Shown: positions 33,753 through 41,563 of the stretch, piece by piece
Position numbering within the stretch: the stretch's first letter is position 1
Layout: the number at the start of each line of letters is the position of its first letter
Notes under the pieces: generated by a model
What the model was told of the DNA's origin: nothing
The model's database searches: none
Seen by the model: the letters and a program-made list of their open reading frames with translations, nothing else
Source: Haloarcula litorea
GTDB taxonomy: Archaea > Halobacteriota > Halobacteria > Halobacteriales > Haloarculaceae
Length of the DNA stretch: 64,000 nucleotides
Reading direction: 5' to 3'
NCBI RefSeq assembly: GCF_029338195.1
Contig: NZ_CP119779.1
Span: forward strand, 248,001 to 312,000
Position numbers and translations under genes: made by a program

Positions 33753-34229
33753 TCAGGACGGCTCGGCGAGCGTCTCCGCGGTCCAGGCGATGAAGCCCGT
33801 CAGCACCAGCGCCGCGCCGACGAAGGCCATCGTCGCCGCCGTGGCCAGCACGAGCACGGAGATGCCGAGCGGCGACCCGGCGGCCATCACGATCGGTGCG
33901 AGGACGATACACAGCGAGCCGAGCGCGACCGCGCGGCGTTGTTTCGCCGAGAGGTCGACGCCGACGTGGAACAGCGAGTCCGAGGGCGGGTCGGGCGCGG
34001 CGAGCCCCAGGCAGAACAGCGGGACGCCGACGAAGACGAGCGTCGCGGCCAGCGCGTTCGCCCAGAACGCCCACGCCACCGTCGCGGGCGTCAGCGACAG
34101 CGCGACGCCGGCGAGCAACAGCACGACGCCGCCGACGGCCCCGACCGGACGGAGTCGGGAGTCGTCCAGCGCGCCGTCGAGACTGGGCAGCGTCTCCGCG
34201 ACGTGGCCCACGTCGAGGGAACGGTCCAT
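33753..34229 (-). CDS. four-helix membrane protein
   Basis: The 158-aa protein has four hydrophobic segments (about residues 28-48, 55-75, 95-115, 125-145) and no conserved polar motif. The N-terminal 25 residues are soluble and acidic. The C-terminus is short. It converges with the hypothetical gene ending at 33752, directly adjacent. No function is deducible. Confidence 0.65.
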   Translation of the reverse strand: MDRSLDVGHVAETLPSLDGALDDSRLRPVGAVGGVVLLLAGVALSLTPATVAWAFWANALAATLVFVGVPLFCLGLAAPDPPSDSLFHVGVDLSAKQRRAVALGSLCIVLAPIVMAAGSPLGISVLVLATAATMAFVGAALVLTGFIAWTAETLAEPS

Positions 34230-34352
34230 ACCGCCGCCTTGCACCCCCACCGCCATATAGCCGCAGGCCCGAGTATCAGTTCTGATACGCGGGGGCGAGC
34301 GACGCCGGTCGGGAGGGAAACGCTTGTATCCGTCCCCCTCGCCGGGCCACCT

Positions 34353-35180
34353 ATGCAGTTCTTCGATCGGCTCGGGGACCGCATCGAGACCGCCGACAGC
34401 GTCGTCTCGGTGGGGCTGGACCCCGACCTCGACCGGCTCCCGGAGAGCGTACAGGACGCCGACCTCCCGCGCTGGCAGTTCAACCGCCGCGTCATCGACG
34501 CCACCCACGAGCACGCCGCCTGCTTCAAGCCCAACGCCGCGTTCTACGAGGACCCGGACGGCTGGCGGGCGCTCGAGGAGACGGTCGCGTACGCACACGG
34601 GAAGGACGTCCCCGTGCTCCTGGACGCAAAGCGGGCCGACATCGGCAACACCGCCCGCCAGTACGCCCGCATCCTCGACGACGACCACGGGCCGGCGGTC
34701 GACGCCATCACCGTCAACCCCTTCCTCGGCCGGGACGCGCTGGAGCCGTTCCTCCAGCGCGAGGACAAGGGGATCTTCGTCCTCGGCCGGACCTCCAACC
34801 CCGGGGGCGCGGACCTCCAGAACCTCGAGTTGGCCTCGGGCGAACCCCTCTACGAGCGGGTCGTCCACCTCGCGGACCTGTGGAACGACAACGGCAACGT
34901 GGGGCTGGTCGTCGGGGCCACCGCGCCCGAGGAACTCGAAGCGATCCGCGACCTCGTCCCGGACATCCCGTTTCTCGTCCCCGGCGTCGGCGCGCAGGGC
35001 GGCGACGCCGAGGCCGCCGTCGAGCACGGGCTGGCCGACGGCGTCGGCCTGATCAACTCCTCGCGGGGGATCATCTTCGCCGGGGAGGAGGCGGCGGACC
35101 GCGGCGAGCCCGACGCCTTCTTCGACGCCGCCGGCGACGCCGCCAAGCGACTGAAACAGCGACTCAATCGGTACCGCTAG
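34353..35180 (+). CDS. pyrF: orotidine 5'-phosphate decarboxylase (type 2)
   Basis: The 275-aa enzyme converts OMP to UMP, the last step of pyrimidine synthesis. The catalytic DxKxxD-type segment is seen as VLLDAKRADIGNTARQYA, with SVGLDPDLDRLP at the N-terminus and a phosphate-binding PGVGAQGGDAEAAVEHG. The length and motifs are of the longer, type 2 class. It converges with a zinc-finger gene by 4 nt. Confidence 0.94.
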   Translation: MQFFDRLGDRIETADSVVSVGLDPDLDRLPESVQDADLPRWQFNRRVIDATHEHAACFKPNAAFYEDPDGWRALEETVAYAHGKDVPVLLDAKRADIGNTARQYARILDDDHGPAVDAITVNPFLGRDALEPFLQREDKGIFVLGRTSNPGGADLQNLELASGEPLYERVVHLADLWNDNGNVGLVVGATAPEELEAIRDLVPDIPFLVPGVGAQGGDAEAAVEHGLADGVGLINSSRGIIFAGEEAADRGEPDAFFDAAGDAAKRLKQRLNRYR

Positions 35181-35386
35181 AACCGGAGGGTGTCCTCGTC
35201 GTCCGGGACGCCCCGTCCCGACGCCTCGTCCCGCCCGACCCCGCCGCGTCGGGCCCGCGCAGCACATTCGGCACAGAACCCCAGATCGTCGTCCCAGTCG
35301 TCGTCACAGACGAGGTTCCCGCACTGGTCACAGGAGTGGTCGGCCGGTGCGCTCTCGCAGATCTGACACAGACCGGTACGGCTCAT
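35177..35386 (-). CDS. HVO_2901-like double zinc-finger microprotein
   Basis: The 69-aa protein holds two treble-clef-like Cys knuckles: CQICESAPADHSCDQCGNLVC, then CAEC. The tail is Gly/Asp-rich. It resembles conserved haloarchaeal zinc-finger microproteins, thought to mediate binding to protein or nucleic acid. It overlaps the pyrF stop by 4 nt in convergent orientation. Confidence 0.75.
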   Translation of the reverse strand: MSRTGLCQICESAPADHSCDQCGNLVCDDDWDDDLGFCAECAARARRGGVGRDEASGRGVPDDEDTLRF

Positions 35387-35472
35387 GCGAGACGGTAGCA
35401 CGCCGACGCACTTGAACTGACGGCCGGCGGACAGGCGAGACGCTTACCAGGGTTCGGTCCTAACCCCGATTC

Positions 35473-36063
35473 GTGCAGTACGACCGGCTCATCAAGGGTG
35501 TCGCGGCGGTGTTCGCCGTCCTGACAGCGATGCTGACCGTCACCGGCCTGTTCGGGAACCCGGCCGTCCTCGTGCTCGCGGCGATGTTCGCCGCCTCGAC
35601 GTACTTTATGTACTACCACGTCAGCGGCAAGATGGCCGCCGACCTCTACGACCGCGTCGAGCGGCGGGCCGCACAGGGTGGGGCGCGTCGGGACGGCGCG
35701 CGCCGCGGCGGGTTCGGTGCCGGCCCGCGGGACGACTGGGAGCCCCCAGGCGGGGACCAGCGCGTCGGCGGGTTCGCCGGGCGAGCGCGGCAGGCGCGCC
35801 GGCAGGCCCGCGAGACGGTCGGAGGCGGCAGACAGCGCCAGCGGCGACAGCGACGGCGGAGCGGCCAGCGGGTGGCGTCGTCGAGCGGGCCGACCCCCAG
35901 CGAGGCCTACGACCGGCTGGGGCTGGACCCCGGCGCGGACGAGGAGGCGGTCAAGCGAGCCTACCGCGAGCGCGTCAAGGAGGCGCACCCGGACACCGAC
36001 TCCGGGAGCGAGCGAGAGTTCAAGCGGGTCCAGGCCGCCTACGAGCGACTGACCGACGACTGA
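35473..36063 (+). CDS. membrane-anchored J-domain protein
   Basis: The 196-aa protein has two N-terminal membrane helices (about residues 10-48), an Arg/Gly-rich linker (about 65-135) and a C-terminal J domain (about 143-195). The HPD signature is in KEAHPDTDSG. The GTG at 35473 is the likely start. It would recruit Hsp70 (DnaK) ATPase activity to the membrane, perhaps for protein insertion or quality control; the client is unknown. The J domain at the C-terminus is the reverse of the classical DnaJ arrangement. Confidence 0.78.
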   Translation: MQYDRLIKGVAAVFAVLTAMLTVTGLFGNPAVLVLAAMFAASTYFMYYHVSGKMAADLYDRVERRAAQGGARRDGARRGGFGAGPRDDWEPPGGDQRVGGFAGRARQARRQARETVGGGRQRQRRQRRRSGQRVASSSGPTPSEAYDRLGLDPGADEEAVKRAYRERVKEAHPDTDSGSEREFKRVQAAYERLTDD

Positions 36064-36100
36064 CCGCAACGGCCAACACCGTCGAGCGACCACGGCCGGT

Positions 36101-36781
36101 ATGGCCGAGACGCCGCCGCTCGTCGTCGACATCGACGGCACGCTGACCGACGAGTCCCGCGCTGTCGACCCCCGGGTGTTCCCCGCCCTCCGCGAGTGGC
36201 CCGAACCCGTCGTCGTCGCCACCGGGAAGGCGATGCCCTACCCCGTGGCGCTCTGTGAGTTCCTCGGGATCGAACGGAGCGTGATCGCCGAGAACGGCGG
36301 CGTCGTCTTCGTCGAGCGGACCGACGAGCTCCGGATCGCGGGCGACGGCGAGGCCTGCCGGGCCGTGGTCGCGGCCTACCGCGACCTGGGCCACGAGACC
36401 GGCTTCGGCGAGGTCGACCTGGCGAACCGCTGGCGCGAGACCGAGGCGATCGTCAGTCTCGACCAGCCGAAAGCGCCGCTGGAGCGGCTGGCCGCGGAGC
36501 GCGGCCTCGTCGTCCTCGACACGGGGTTCGCCTACCACGTCACCGACCCCGGCGTCGACAAGGCGACCGGGCTGGCGGCGGTCTGTGCGGAGCTGGGACG
36601 CGATCCCGGCGACTTCCTCGCCGTGGGAGACTCCGAGAACGACGCCGAGCTGTTCGACGTCGCCGGCGAGTCCGTCGCCGTCGCCAACGCCGACGAGACG
36701 GCGCGGGCGCGGGCCGACCGCGTCGCCGACGCCCGCTTCGCCGACGGCTTCCTCGAGGCGGTCGCTCCGTACCGGAGCTGA
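36101..36781 (+). CDS. phosphoglycolate phosphatase (archaeal HAD family)
   Basis: The 226-aa HAD-superfamily hydrolase has motif I VVDIDGTLTDE (nucleophile and acid Asp near residues 9 and 11), motif II VVVATGKAMP and motif IV VGDSENDAELF. The cap domain has the Cof/TIGR01487 archaeal phosphoglycolate-phosphatase layout. It would dephosphorylate 2-phosphoglycolate, formed for example in DNA repair. Other sugar-phosphate substrates are possible. Confidence 0.88.
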   Translation: MAETPPLVVDIDGTLTDESRAVDPRVFPALREWPEPVVVATGKAMPYPVALCEFLGIERSVIAENGGVVFVERTDELRIAGDGEACRAVVAAYRDLGHETGFGEVDLANRWRETEAIVSLDQPKAPLERLAAERGLVVLDTGFAYHVTDPGVDKATGLAAVCAELGRDPGDFLAVGDSENDAELFDVAGESVAVANADETARARADRVADARFADGFLEAVAPYRS

Positions 36782-36897
36782 GCCGGCCGTGTCCGCCGAG
36801 CGGTACTGTGAGAGACAGACGCAACCACTCCTCTAAACGGCCGATAGCGACGCCTTACCGGGGAAGGCTTATGTCTGCCCCTCCGTAACGGTCGGCC

Positions 36898-38535
36898 ATG
36901 AGCCCCGACCGGGCCGTCCTCCGGCGCGCGCTGGACCGCGGCGAGGAGGAGGGCGGCAGCGTCGAGTTCAAGGAACGGCTCACAGAGGAGCTCCACCTCG
37001 CGGAGGGGCGACTCGAATCGCTGGCGGCGCAGCTCCGCCACCGCGTCCTCTCCGGGGACGGCGAGGCCACCTACGTCGTCGGCGTCACCGACGACGGCGG
37101 GCTGGCCGGCATCTCCCCCGACGAGTTCTCCGAGTCGATGGACGTGTTGAGCCTGCTGGCCGAGGAGGCCGGCGCACACATCGAGGACGTCGAGACGTGG
37201 GGCGTCGACGGCGTGGCGGACGCGGCGGCCGGCGACGAGCCCGACGGCATCGTCGGCGTCGCGACGGTCCGGGAGGGCACGGTGCTGGAGGACGACGACC
37301 ACATCGTCGTCGGCACCGCCGGCCACGTCGACCACGGGAAGTCCACCCTCGTCGGCTCGCTGGTCACCGGCGAGGCCGACGACGGCGAGGGCGGCACGCG
37401 GGGCTTTCTCGACGTCCAGCCCCACGAGGTCGAGCGGGGTCTCTCGGCGGACCTCTCCTACGGCGTCTACGGCTTCGACGACGACGGCCCGGTCCGGATG
37501 GACAACCCACACCGGAAGAGCGACCGCGCCCGCGTCGTCGAGGAGTCCGACCGGCTCGTCTCGTTCGTCGACACCGTCGGCCACGAGCCGTGGCTCCGGA
37601 CGACCATCCGCGGGCTGGTCGGACAGAAACTCGACTACGGCCTGCTGACGGTGGCCTGCGACGACGGCGTCACGGAGACTACCCGCGAGCACCTGGGCAT
37701 CCTCCTGGCGACGGACCTGCCGACCGTCGTCGCGCTGACGAAGGCCGATCTGGTGGACGACGAGCGGGTCAACGAGGTCGAGCGCGAGGTCGAACGCGCG
37801 CTGCGGGAGGTCGACAAGACGCCGCTGCGGGTCGACCGCCACGGCGTCGAGGCCGCCATCGAGGAGATCTCCGAGACGGTCGTCCCCATCCTCACCACCA
37901 GCGCGGTCACCGGCGAGGGGATGGACACGCTGGACGAGCTGTTCGAGGCGCTGCCAAAGACCGCCGGCGAGGTCGGCGACTTCCGGATGTACGTCGACCG
38001 CACCTACAACGTCCAGGGGGTCGGGGCCGTCGCCTCCGGGACCATCAAGTCCGGCGAGGTGGAGGCCGGCGACGAGCTCCTGCTGGGGCCGATGCAGGAC
38101 GGCGCGTTCCGCGAGGTGGAGGTCCGCTCCATCGAGATGCACTACCACCGCGTCGACGAGGCAAGGGCCGGGCGCATCGTCGGCATCGCGCTGAAGGGCG
38201 TCCGCGAGGCCGACGTCGAGCGCGGGATGGTGCTGCTGCCGGTCGACGCCGACCCCGACCCGGTCCGGGAGTTCGAGGCCGAGGTGATGGTGTTGAACCA
38301 CCCGACCCGGATCGACGACGGTTACGAGCCCGTCGTCCACCTGGAGACCGTCAGCGAGGCCGCGGCGTTCCACCCCGACGGCGGCCAACTGCTGCCGGGC
38401 GACGCCGGCGAGACGACGGTCCGGTTCAAGTTCCGCCCGTACTTCGTCGAGGAGGGGCAGAAGTTCGTCTTCCGCGAGGGGCGCTCGAAGGGGGTCGGCA
38501 CGGTGACGGCCGTCCACACCGACGGGTCGGAGTAG
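36898..38535 (+). CDS. GTPBP1-like translational GTPase
   Basis: The 545-aa GTPase of the EF1A-like family has P-loop GTAGHVDHGKST (residues 139-150), G3 DTVGHE near 224, and G4 TKAD near 282. Domains II and III end in KFVFREGRSKGVGTV. It is most like eukaryotic/archaeal GTPBP1, a ribosome- or mRNA-turnover-associated factor. The 130-residue N-terminal region starts with EGGSVEFKERL, a pattern reminiscent of AlbA_2/Schlafen-like domains. That is an inference from a short motif. It stands alone between a phosphatase gene and a convergent winged-helix gene. Confidence 0.85.
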   Translation: MSPDRAVLRRALDRGEEEGGSVEFKERLTEELHLAEGRLESLAAQLRHRVLSGDGEATYVVGVTDDGGLAGISPDEFSESMDVLSLLAEEAGAHIEDVETWGVDGVADAAAGDEPDGIVGVATVREGTVLEDDDHIVVGTAGHVDHGKSTLVGSLVTGEADDGEGGTRGFLDVQPHEVERGLSADLSYGVYGFDDDGPVRMDNPHRKSDRARVVEESDRLVSFVDTVGHEPWLRTTIRGLVGQKLDYGLLTVACDDGVTETTREHLGILLATDLPTVVALTKADLVDDERVNEVEREVERALREVDKTPLRVDRHGVEAAIEEISETVVPILTTSAVTGEGMDTLDELFEALPKTAGEVGDFRMYVDRTYNVQGVGAVASGTIKSGEVEAGDELLLGPMQDGAFREVEVRSIEMHYHRVDEARAGRIVGIALKGVREADVERGMVLLPVDADPDPVREFEAEVMVLNHPTRIDDGYEPVVHLETVSEAAAFHPDGGQLLPGDAGETTVRFKFRPYFVEEGQKFVFREGRSKGVGTVTAVHTDGSE

Positions 38536-38551
38536 GGTTGGTCCGCCGGCA

Positions 38552-39028
38552 CTACACCCGCCGGTACGCGCCGTCGCGGCGCTCGATGAGTCCGAACGCC
38601 TCGGCCCATCCCAGCAGGTGCTCGACACGGTCGCGCCACTCCCGCTCCCAGTCGGGCGAGCGCTCGCGCTCCCAGTTCGGTACCGCGTCCCTGACCGCGT
38701 CGAACACCTCTGCGGCGGTGAGCGGGCCGTCTTCCAGCGCGGCCAGCAGCTCGGGGACGCCGAACACCCGCTCGCGGTAGGCGTCGGCAAGCGTCGCCCG
38801 GTCGGGGTCGGCCTGCGTCCGGTGGTAGCCTCGCTCGCTCTCGGCGACGAGGCCGAGCGCACGCGCGAAGAGCAGGTACTGTCGGGCCGTCTCCCGGTCC
38901 GAGAGGTCGGTCGCCGCGACGATGGCCCGACAGCAGTCGGCCTCGGCGTCGGGCAACAGGGGCACCGCCGCCTGCACGTCGGCCAGGAACGCCGGCGAGC
39001 GCGGCGGCGGGGCGACCTTGAACCGCAT
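38552..39028 (-). CDS. haloarchaeal winged-helix hypothetical protein
   Basis: The 158-aa protein is conserved in type with haloarchaeal helical proteins. It begins RFKVAPPPRSPAFLADVQAAVPLLP and contains a helix-turn-helix-like part (TDLSDRETARQYLLFARALGLVAESERGYHRT). A second such part follows (LTAAEVFDAVRDAVPNW...RVEHLLGWAEAFGLIERRDGAYRR). It overlaps mch by one nucleotide and is likely co-transcribed downstream of it. No function is assigned; DNA binding is a guess. Confidence 0.65.
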   Translation of the reverse strand: MRFKVAPPPRSPAFLADVQAAVPLLPDAEADCCRAIVAATDLSDRETARQYLLFARALGLVAESERGYHRTQADPDRATLADAYRERVFGVPELLAALEDGPLTAAEVFDAVRDAVPNWERERSPDWEREWRDRVEHLLGWAEAFGLIERRDGAYRRV

Positions 39029-39960
39029 CAGAGGCCGAAGCTCTCGGCCAGCACGGCCTCGTGCGTGTCACCGACCACGTGGGTGTCGCCGCCGACCACG
39101 TCGACGGTGACCTGAGCGGGCGCGAACAGCTCAACCGGGAGGTCGCCGAAGGCCCAGTCGACGTCCGCGAAGACGCCCGCCAGCGGTTCGCCGTACTCCG
39201 CGCCGGCGATCGAGGCGACCTCGTCGAAGCGATCGAACGGTTCGTCGACGGTGAGGTGGACCTGCGCGCCGTAGGCCAGCGCGTCCGTCGTACGGGCCAT
39301 CGCGGACGCCTCGTCGCCGGCGACCGGTGCGACCGGGGCGCGCGCGTTCGCGGACAGGACGTTCACCGGGTCGAAGCCCAGTTCCGAGAGCCGGAAGCAG
39401 GCGAGTTCGGCGGCCCGGGCGGCCGCGACGACGCTGCCCGTGACGCTCGCGGTGGCGAACGTCGGCAGGAACACGCCCGTCTCCGGGACCCCGGTTCGTT
39501 CGGCGACCTGTGCGGCGACGGCCTCGTCGGGGAGCCGGTCGGACTCGACCGCCAGTACGGCGAAGTCGGCGTCCTCGCGGTAGCCCACCCGCTGGTAGAT
39601 GTCCTCCTCGGCCACCAGCGCGCGGGCCGGGCCGCTGCCCAGCCCCTCGAAGTCGTCGGTCGACAGCTCCCAGCCGCCCTTGGCGGAACAGAGCAGCGCC
39701 AGCGCCGGGTGGTCCGTCGACAGCTCGACGTGGGTCAGGGGCGCGCCGGCGACCTCGGCCATCGTCGACTGGACCGTCGACAGCCCCGCGGTCTGGATCT
39801 CCGCGAGGACCAGGCCGGCCTCGACGGCCCCCGGCACCTCGACCCCGAAGTCCAGCACCGCGGCGTCTCCCTCCAGCGCGTGGACGTCTATCGTCAGCTC
39901 CTCGGCGAAGTCGATGGCCTCGTCGACCAGCTCCGTGGCCATCCGGTTGAGACTCTCCAT
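39028..39960 (-). CDS. mch: methenyltetrahydromethanopterin cyclohydrolase-like enzyme
   Basis: The 310-aa protein belongs to the Mch family, which interconverts methenyl- and formyl-tetrahydropterin. Recognisable segments are LNRMATELVDEAI, VEVPGAVEAGLVLAEIQTAGLSTV and VGYREDADFAVLAVES. Haloarchaea are not methanogens; the gene may serve folate or tetrahydromethanopterin C1 interconversion. The nearby GCV operon uses the same C1 pool but is 15 kb away, so no operon link is implied. Confidence 0.88.
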   Translation of the reverse strand: MESLNRMATELVDEAIDFAEELTIDVHALEGDAAVLDFGVEVPGAVEAGLVLAEIQTAGLSTVQSTMAEVAGAPLTHVELSTDHPALALLCSAKGGWELSTDDFEGLGSGPARALVAEEDIYQRVGYREDADFAVLAVESDRLPDEAVAAQVAERTGVPETGVFLPTFATASVTGSVVAAARAAELACFRLSELGFDPVNVLSANARAPVAPVAGDEASAMARTTDALAYGAQVHLTVDEPFDRFDEVASIAGAEYGEPLAGVFADVDWAFGDLPVELFAPAQVTVDVVGGDTHVVGDTHEAVLAESFGL

Positions 39961-39985
39961 ACGCGGGACTTCGGCATCGTCCCTT

Positions 39986-40318
39986 TTAGTCCTCGGCTTC
40001 CTCGGCGTCGCTGCGGGCGGCCCGGCCCAGCGACGCCTCGACGGCGGCGACCTTCTCGTCGGCCCGCTGGTCGACCGTCCGCTTGTCGTCGATCTTCAGG
40101 AACGTCTCGACGCGGTCGGCCTGGCCGCCGACGGCCTCGTGGGCGGCGTGGGCCGCGGCGAACAGCTCCGCGCTGTCCTCCGCCTCGACGATCGTCCCCA
40201 TCGGCGTCGTCTCGTACTCGACGTCGAAGTCGTCCAGCGCCGCCACGGCGTCGGCGACGTAGGGGGCCATACTCTCCTCGACGACCGGTGCGACCGAGAG
40301 GAACCCGATGCAGGTCAT
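39986..40318 (-). CDS. MTH1187/YkoF-type thiamine-binding protein
   Basis: The 110-aa small ferredoxin-like alpha-beta protein of the thiamine-binding MTH1187 family has the start GFLSVAPVVEESMAPYVADAV, central YETTPMGTIVEA and a C-terminal VETFLKIDDKRT. It probably binds thiamine or a pyrimidine precursor. The acidic tail is typical. The upstream gap to the next gene holds the likely promoter. Confidence 0.82.
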   Translation of the reverse strand: MTCIGFLSVAPVVEESMAPYVADAVAALDDFDVEYETTPMGTIVEAEDSAELFAAAHAAHEAVGGQADRVETFLKIDDKRTVDQRADEKVAAVEASLGRAARSDAEEAED

Positions 40319-40448
40319 AGACGGGACTGGGGCCGGGGGCCGCCTAACTGTGGCGCTCTCCGCGATCCGCCGCGTCGGGCCGGCGGGCGCGTGCGCCGGA
40401 GCGTGGGGGGCTGGGAAGCGTTATCTCCTCAGACGACGAACAACTGGT

Positions 40449-40699
40449 ATGTATCGCTGGCAGATCGAGGTCTCGCGGCAGCTGGTCGTGGTGCTGGCGC
40501 TGCTCCTCGTCGTGTTCGGGGGGTTCGTCCTGTTGCTCCCCCGCTGTCGGTGGTCGGGTTCAAGCAGTTCCTCGAGTTCATCCTCCTGTGGAGCGTCCTC
40601 GACGTCGCGGTGGGCGGGGCGCGCTGGACGAACGTCCGCCGGGCGCGGCAGTCGGCCACCGCCGACCGCACGGCCCCGGACGAGCGCCGCGGGGAGTGA
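40449..40699 (+). pseudogene. frameshifted small membrane protein
   Basis: The first 30 codons from the ATG at 40449 (MYRWQIEVSRQLVVVLALLL...) look like a membrane helix. In this frame translation then turns into a poly-Ser tail. A one-base shift at the run of five C (40538-40542) would restore a good continuation in another frame: LSVVGFKQFLEFILLWSVLDV, then ARWTNVRRARQ to the stop at 40699. So a single C seems lost (true mutation or sequencing error). The intact protein would have two helices and about 83 residues; function unknown. Confidence 0.55.
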
Positions 40700-40759
40700 G
40701 ACCCCCGCGAGCGCGAACGCAGCGGCGGCACCGGTCGCAGCGGGCGATCGAGTCCGGGG

Positions 40760-41140
40760 TCACTCCTCGTGCTCGACCCCGAGGTGGGCCTCGTAGGCGT
40801 CGACGACGGCCGCCGGTGCCTCGTGGCTCCGCCGCTCGGCCAGCAGCGTCGCGACGATGAGACAGGCCAACAGCGCGGCCGCGACGACCGTCGAGTCCCC
40901 CGGGTCGGCGGCGTCGAGCGTCCGGTGGAACCAGAACAGGTCGGTGAGCGGCGACGACCGGTGGACTTCATATAGTGTCTCGCGTGCGACGGGCGCGACC
41001 TGGTGGGCGTCGGGGAGCATCGCCCACCCGCCGCCGGCGAGGATGAGAGTCCGCGGGTAGCCGACGCCGGGGACCAGATACGTGACGGCGAGCGTCGTCA
41101 GCGTCGCACCGAGGGCGAAGTGCGCGAGTGCGATGGACAC
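40760..41140 (-). CDS. small membrane protein (metal-dependent-hydrolase-like)
   Basis: The 126-aa protein begins at a GTG with MSIALAHFALGATLTTLAVTYL, which is a membrane helix. GGGWAMLPDAHQVAP and FWFHRTLDAADPGDS follow, then a second helix (VVAAALLACLIVATLLA). The His/Asp pattern recalls the YdjM/DUF457 group of membrane-bound putative hydrolases. The protein is short for that family, so the assignment is tentative. Confidence 0.6.
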   Translation of the reverse strand: MSIALAHFALGATLTTLAVTYLVPGVGYPRTLILAGGGWAMLPDAHQVAPVARETLYEVHRSSPLTDLFWFHRTLDAADPGDSTVVAAALLACLIVATLLAERRSHEAPAAVVDAYEAHLGVEHEE

Positions 41141-41247
41141 GCCGCGGAGTACGCGTGGCTCGGATATGAAACCACACCGTGACCGAGAATCCCGACGATC
41201 GGAAGCGGCCGCGGCTCGCGTCGCTCGTCGGTCGGCGTCGACAGAAG

Positions 41248-41318
41248 TGCGCTGGCTGGGATTTGAACCCAGGTTGTGACCATGGCAAGGTCACGTGATA
41301 CCACTACACTACCAGCGC
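41248..41318 (-). tRNA. tRNA-Gly (anticodon GCC)
   Basis: The 71-nt gene on the minus strand has all cloverleaf elements. The acceptor stem is GCGCTGG/CCAGCGC and the D arm contains tagtgtagtggtatca. The anticodon arm is gtgacc-ttgccat-ggtcac with anticodon GCC, and the T arm is ctggg-ttcaaat-cccag. Discriminator base is A. No intron is seen. Confidence 0.96.
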
Positions 41319-41428
41319 CCTGCTACACTCACACCTGGGGAGGGTGACGGATAAAAGGCTTCTGTTTTTCGGGGAGAACCGTGGGACGCGAGGGCAGTCG
41401 CCAGCTTACGGAAGCGGCAAAGCCCGTG

Positions 41429-41480
41429 GGTGCCGTTCACGCGCTACGGGCGGCGACGGCCCGTGTGAACGCGTCGCACC
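41429..41480 (+). other. imperfect stem-loop upstream of the ribosomal operon
   Basis: Paired arms are ggtgc (41429-41433) with gcacc (41476-41480), cgttcac (41434-41440) with gtgaacg (41465-41471), and cgggc (41447-41451) with gcccg (41459-41463). Internal loops lie between them. It could be a structured RNA or a protein-binding site. It lies just upstream of the TATA-like box near 41499. Confidence 0.4.
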
Positions 41481-41498
41481 GCGAGCGTGAAGCGGGGT

Positions 41499-41507
41499 CT
41501 TTTTACG
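41499..41507 (+). promoter_or_regulatory. TATA-like box of the ribosomal operon
   Basis: ctttttacg lies about 60 nt upstream of the first ATG at 41564. If used, it gives a short leader for the long translation operon. Confidence 0.4.
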
Positions 41508-41563
41508 ATAGGGATGGAGTAGTATCGGCACAGTCTAGTGGCGCGACGTGGAAGCGTCACGGT

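Noticed and set aside
36532-38862. 776-codon minus-strand frame
   Set aside because: Antisense to the GTPBP1-like gene, whose GTP-binding motifs are intact.
41248-41318. tRNA-Gly as the origin of the att fragment near 1307-1331
   Set aside because: The T-arm and acceptor sequences differ (ccagccagcgc against gacgcccgc), so the fragment does not derive from this tRNA.
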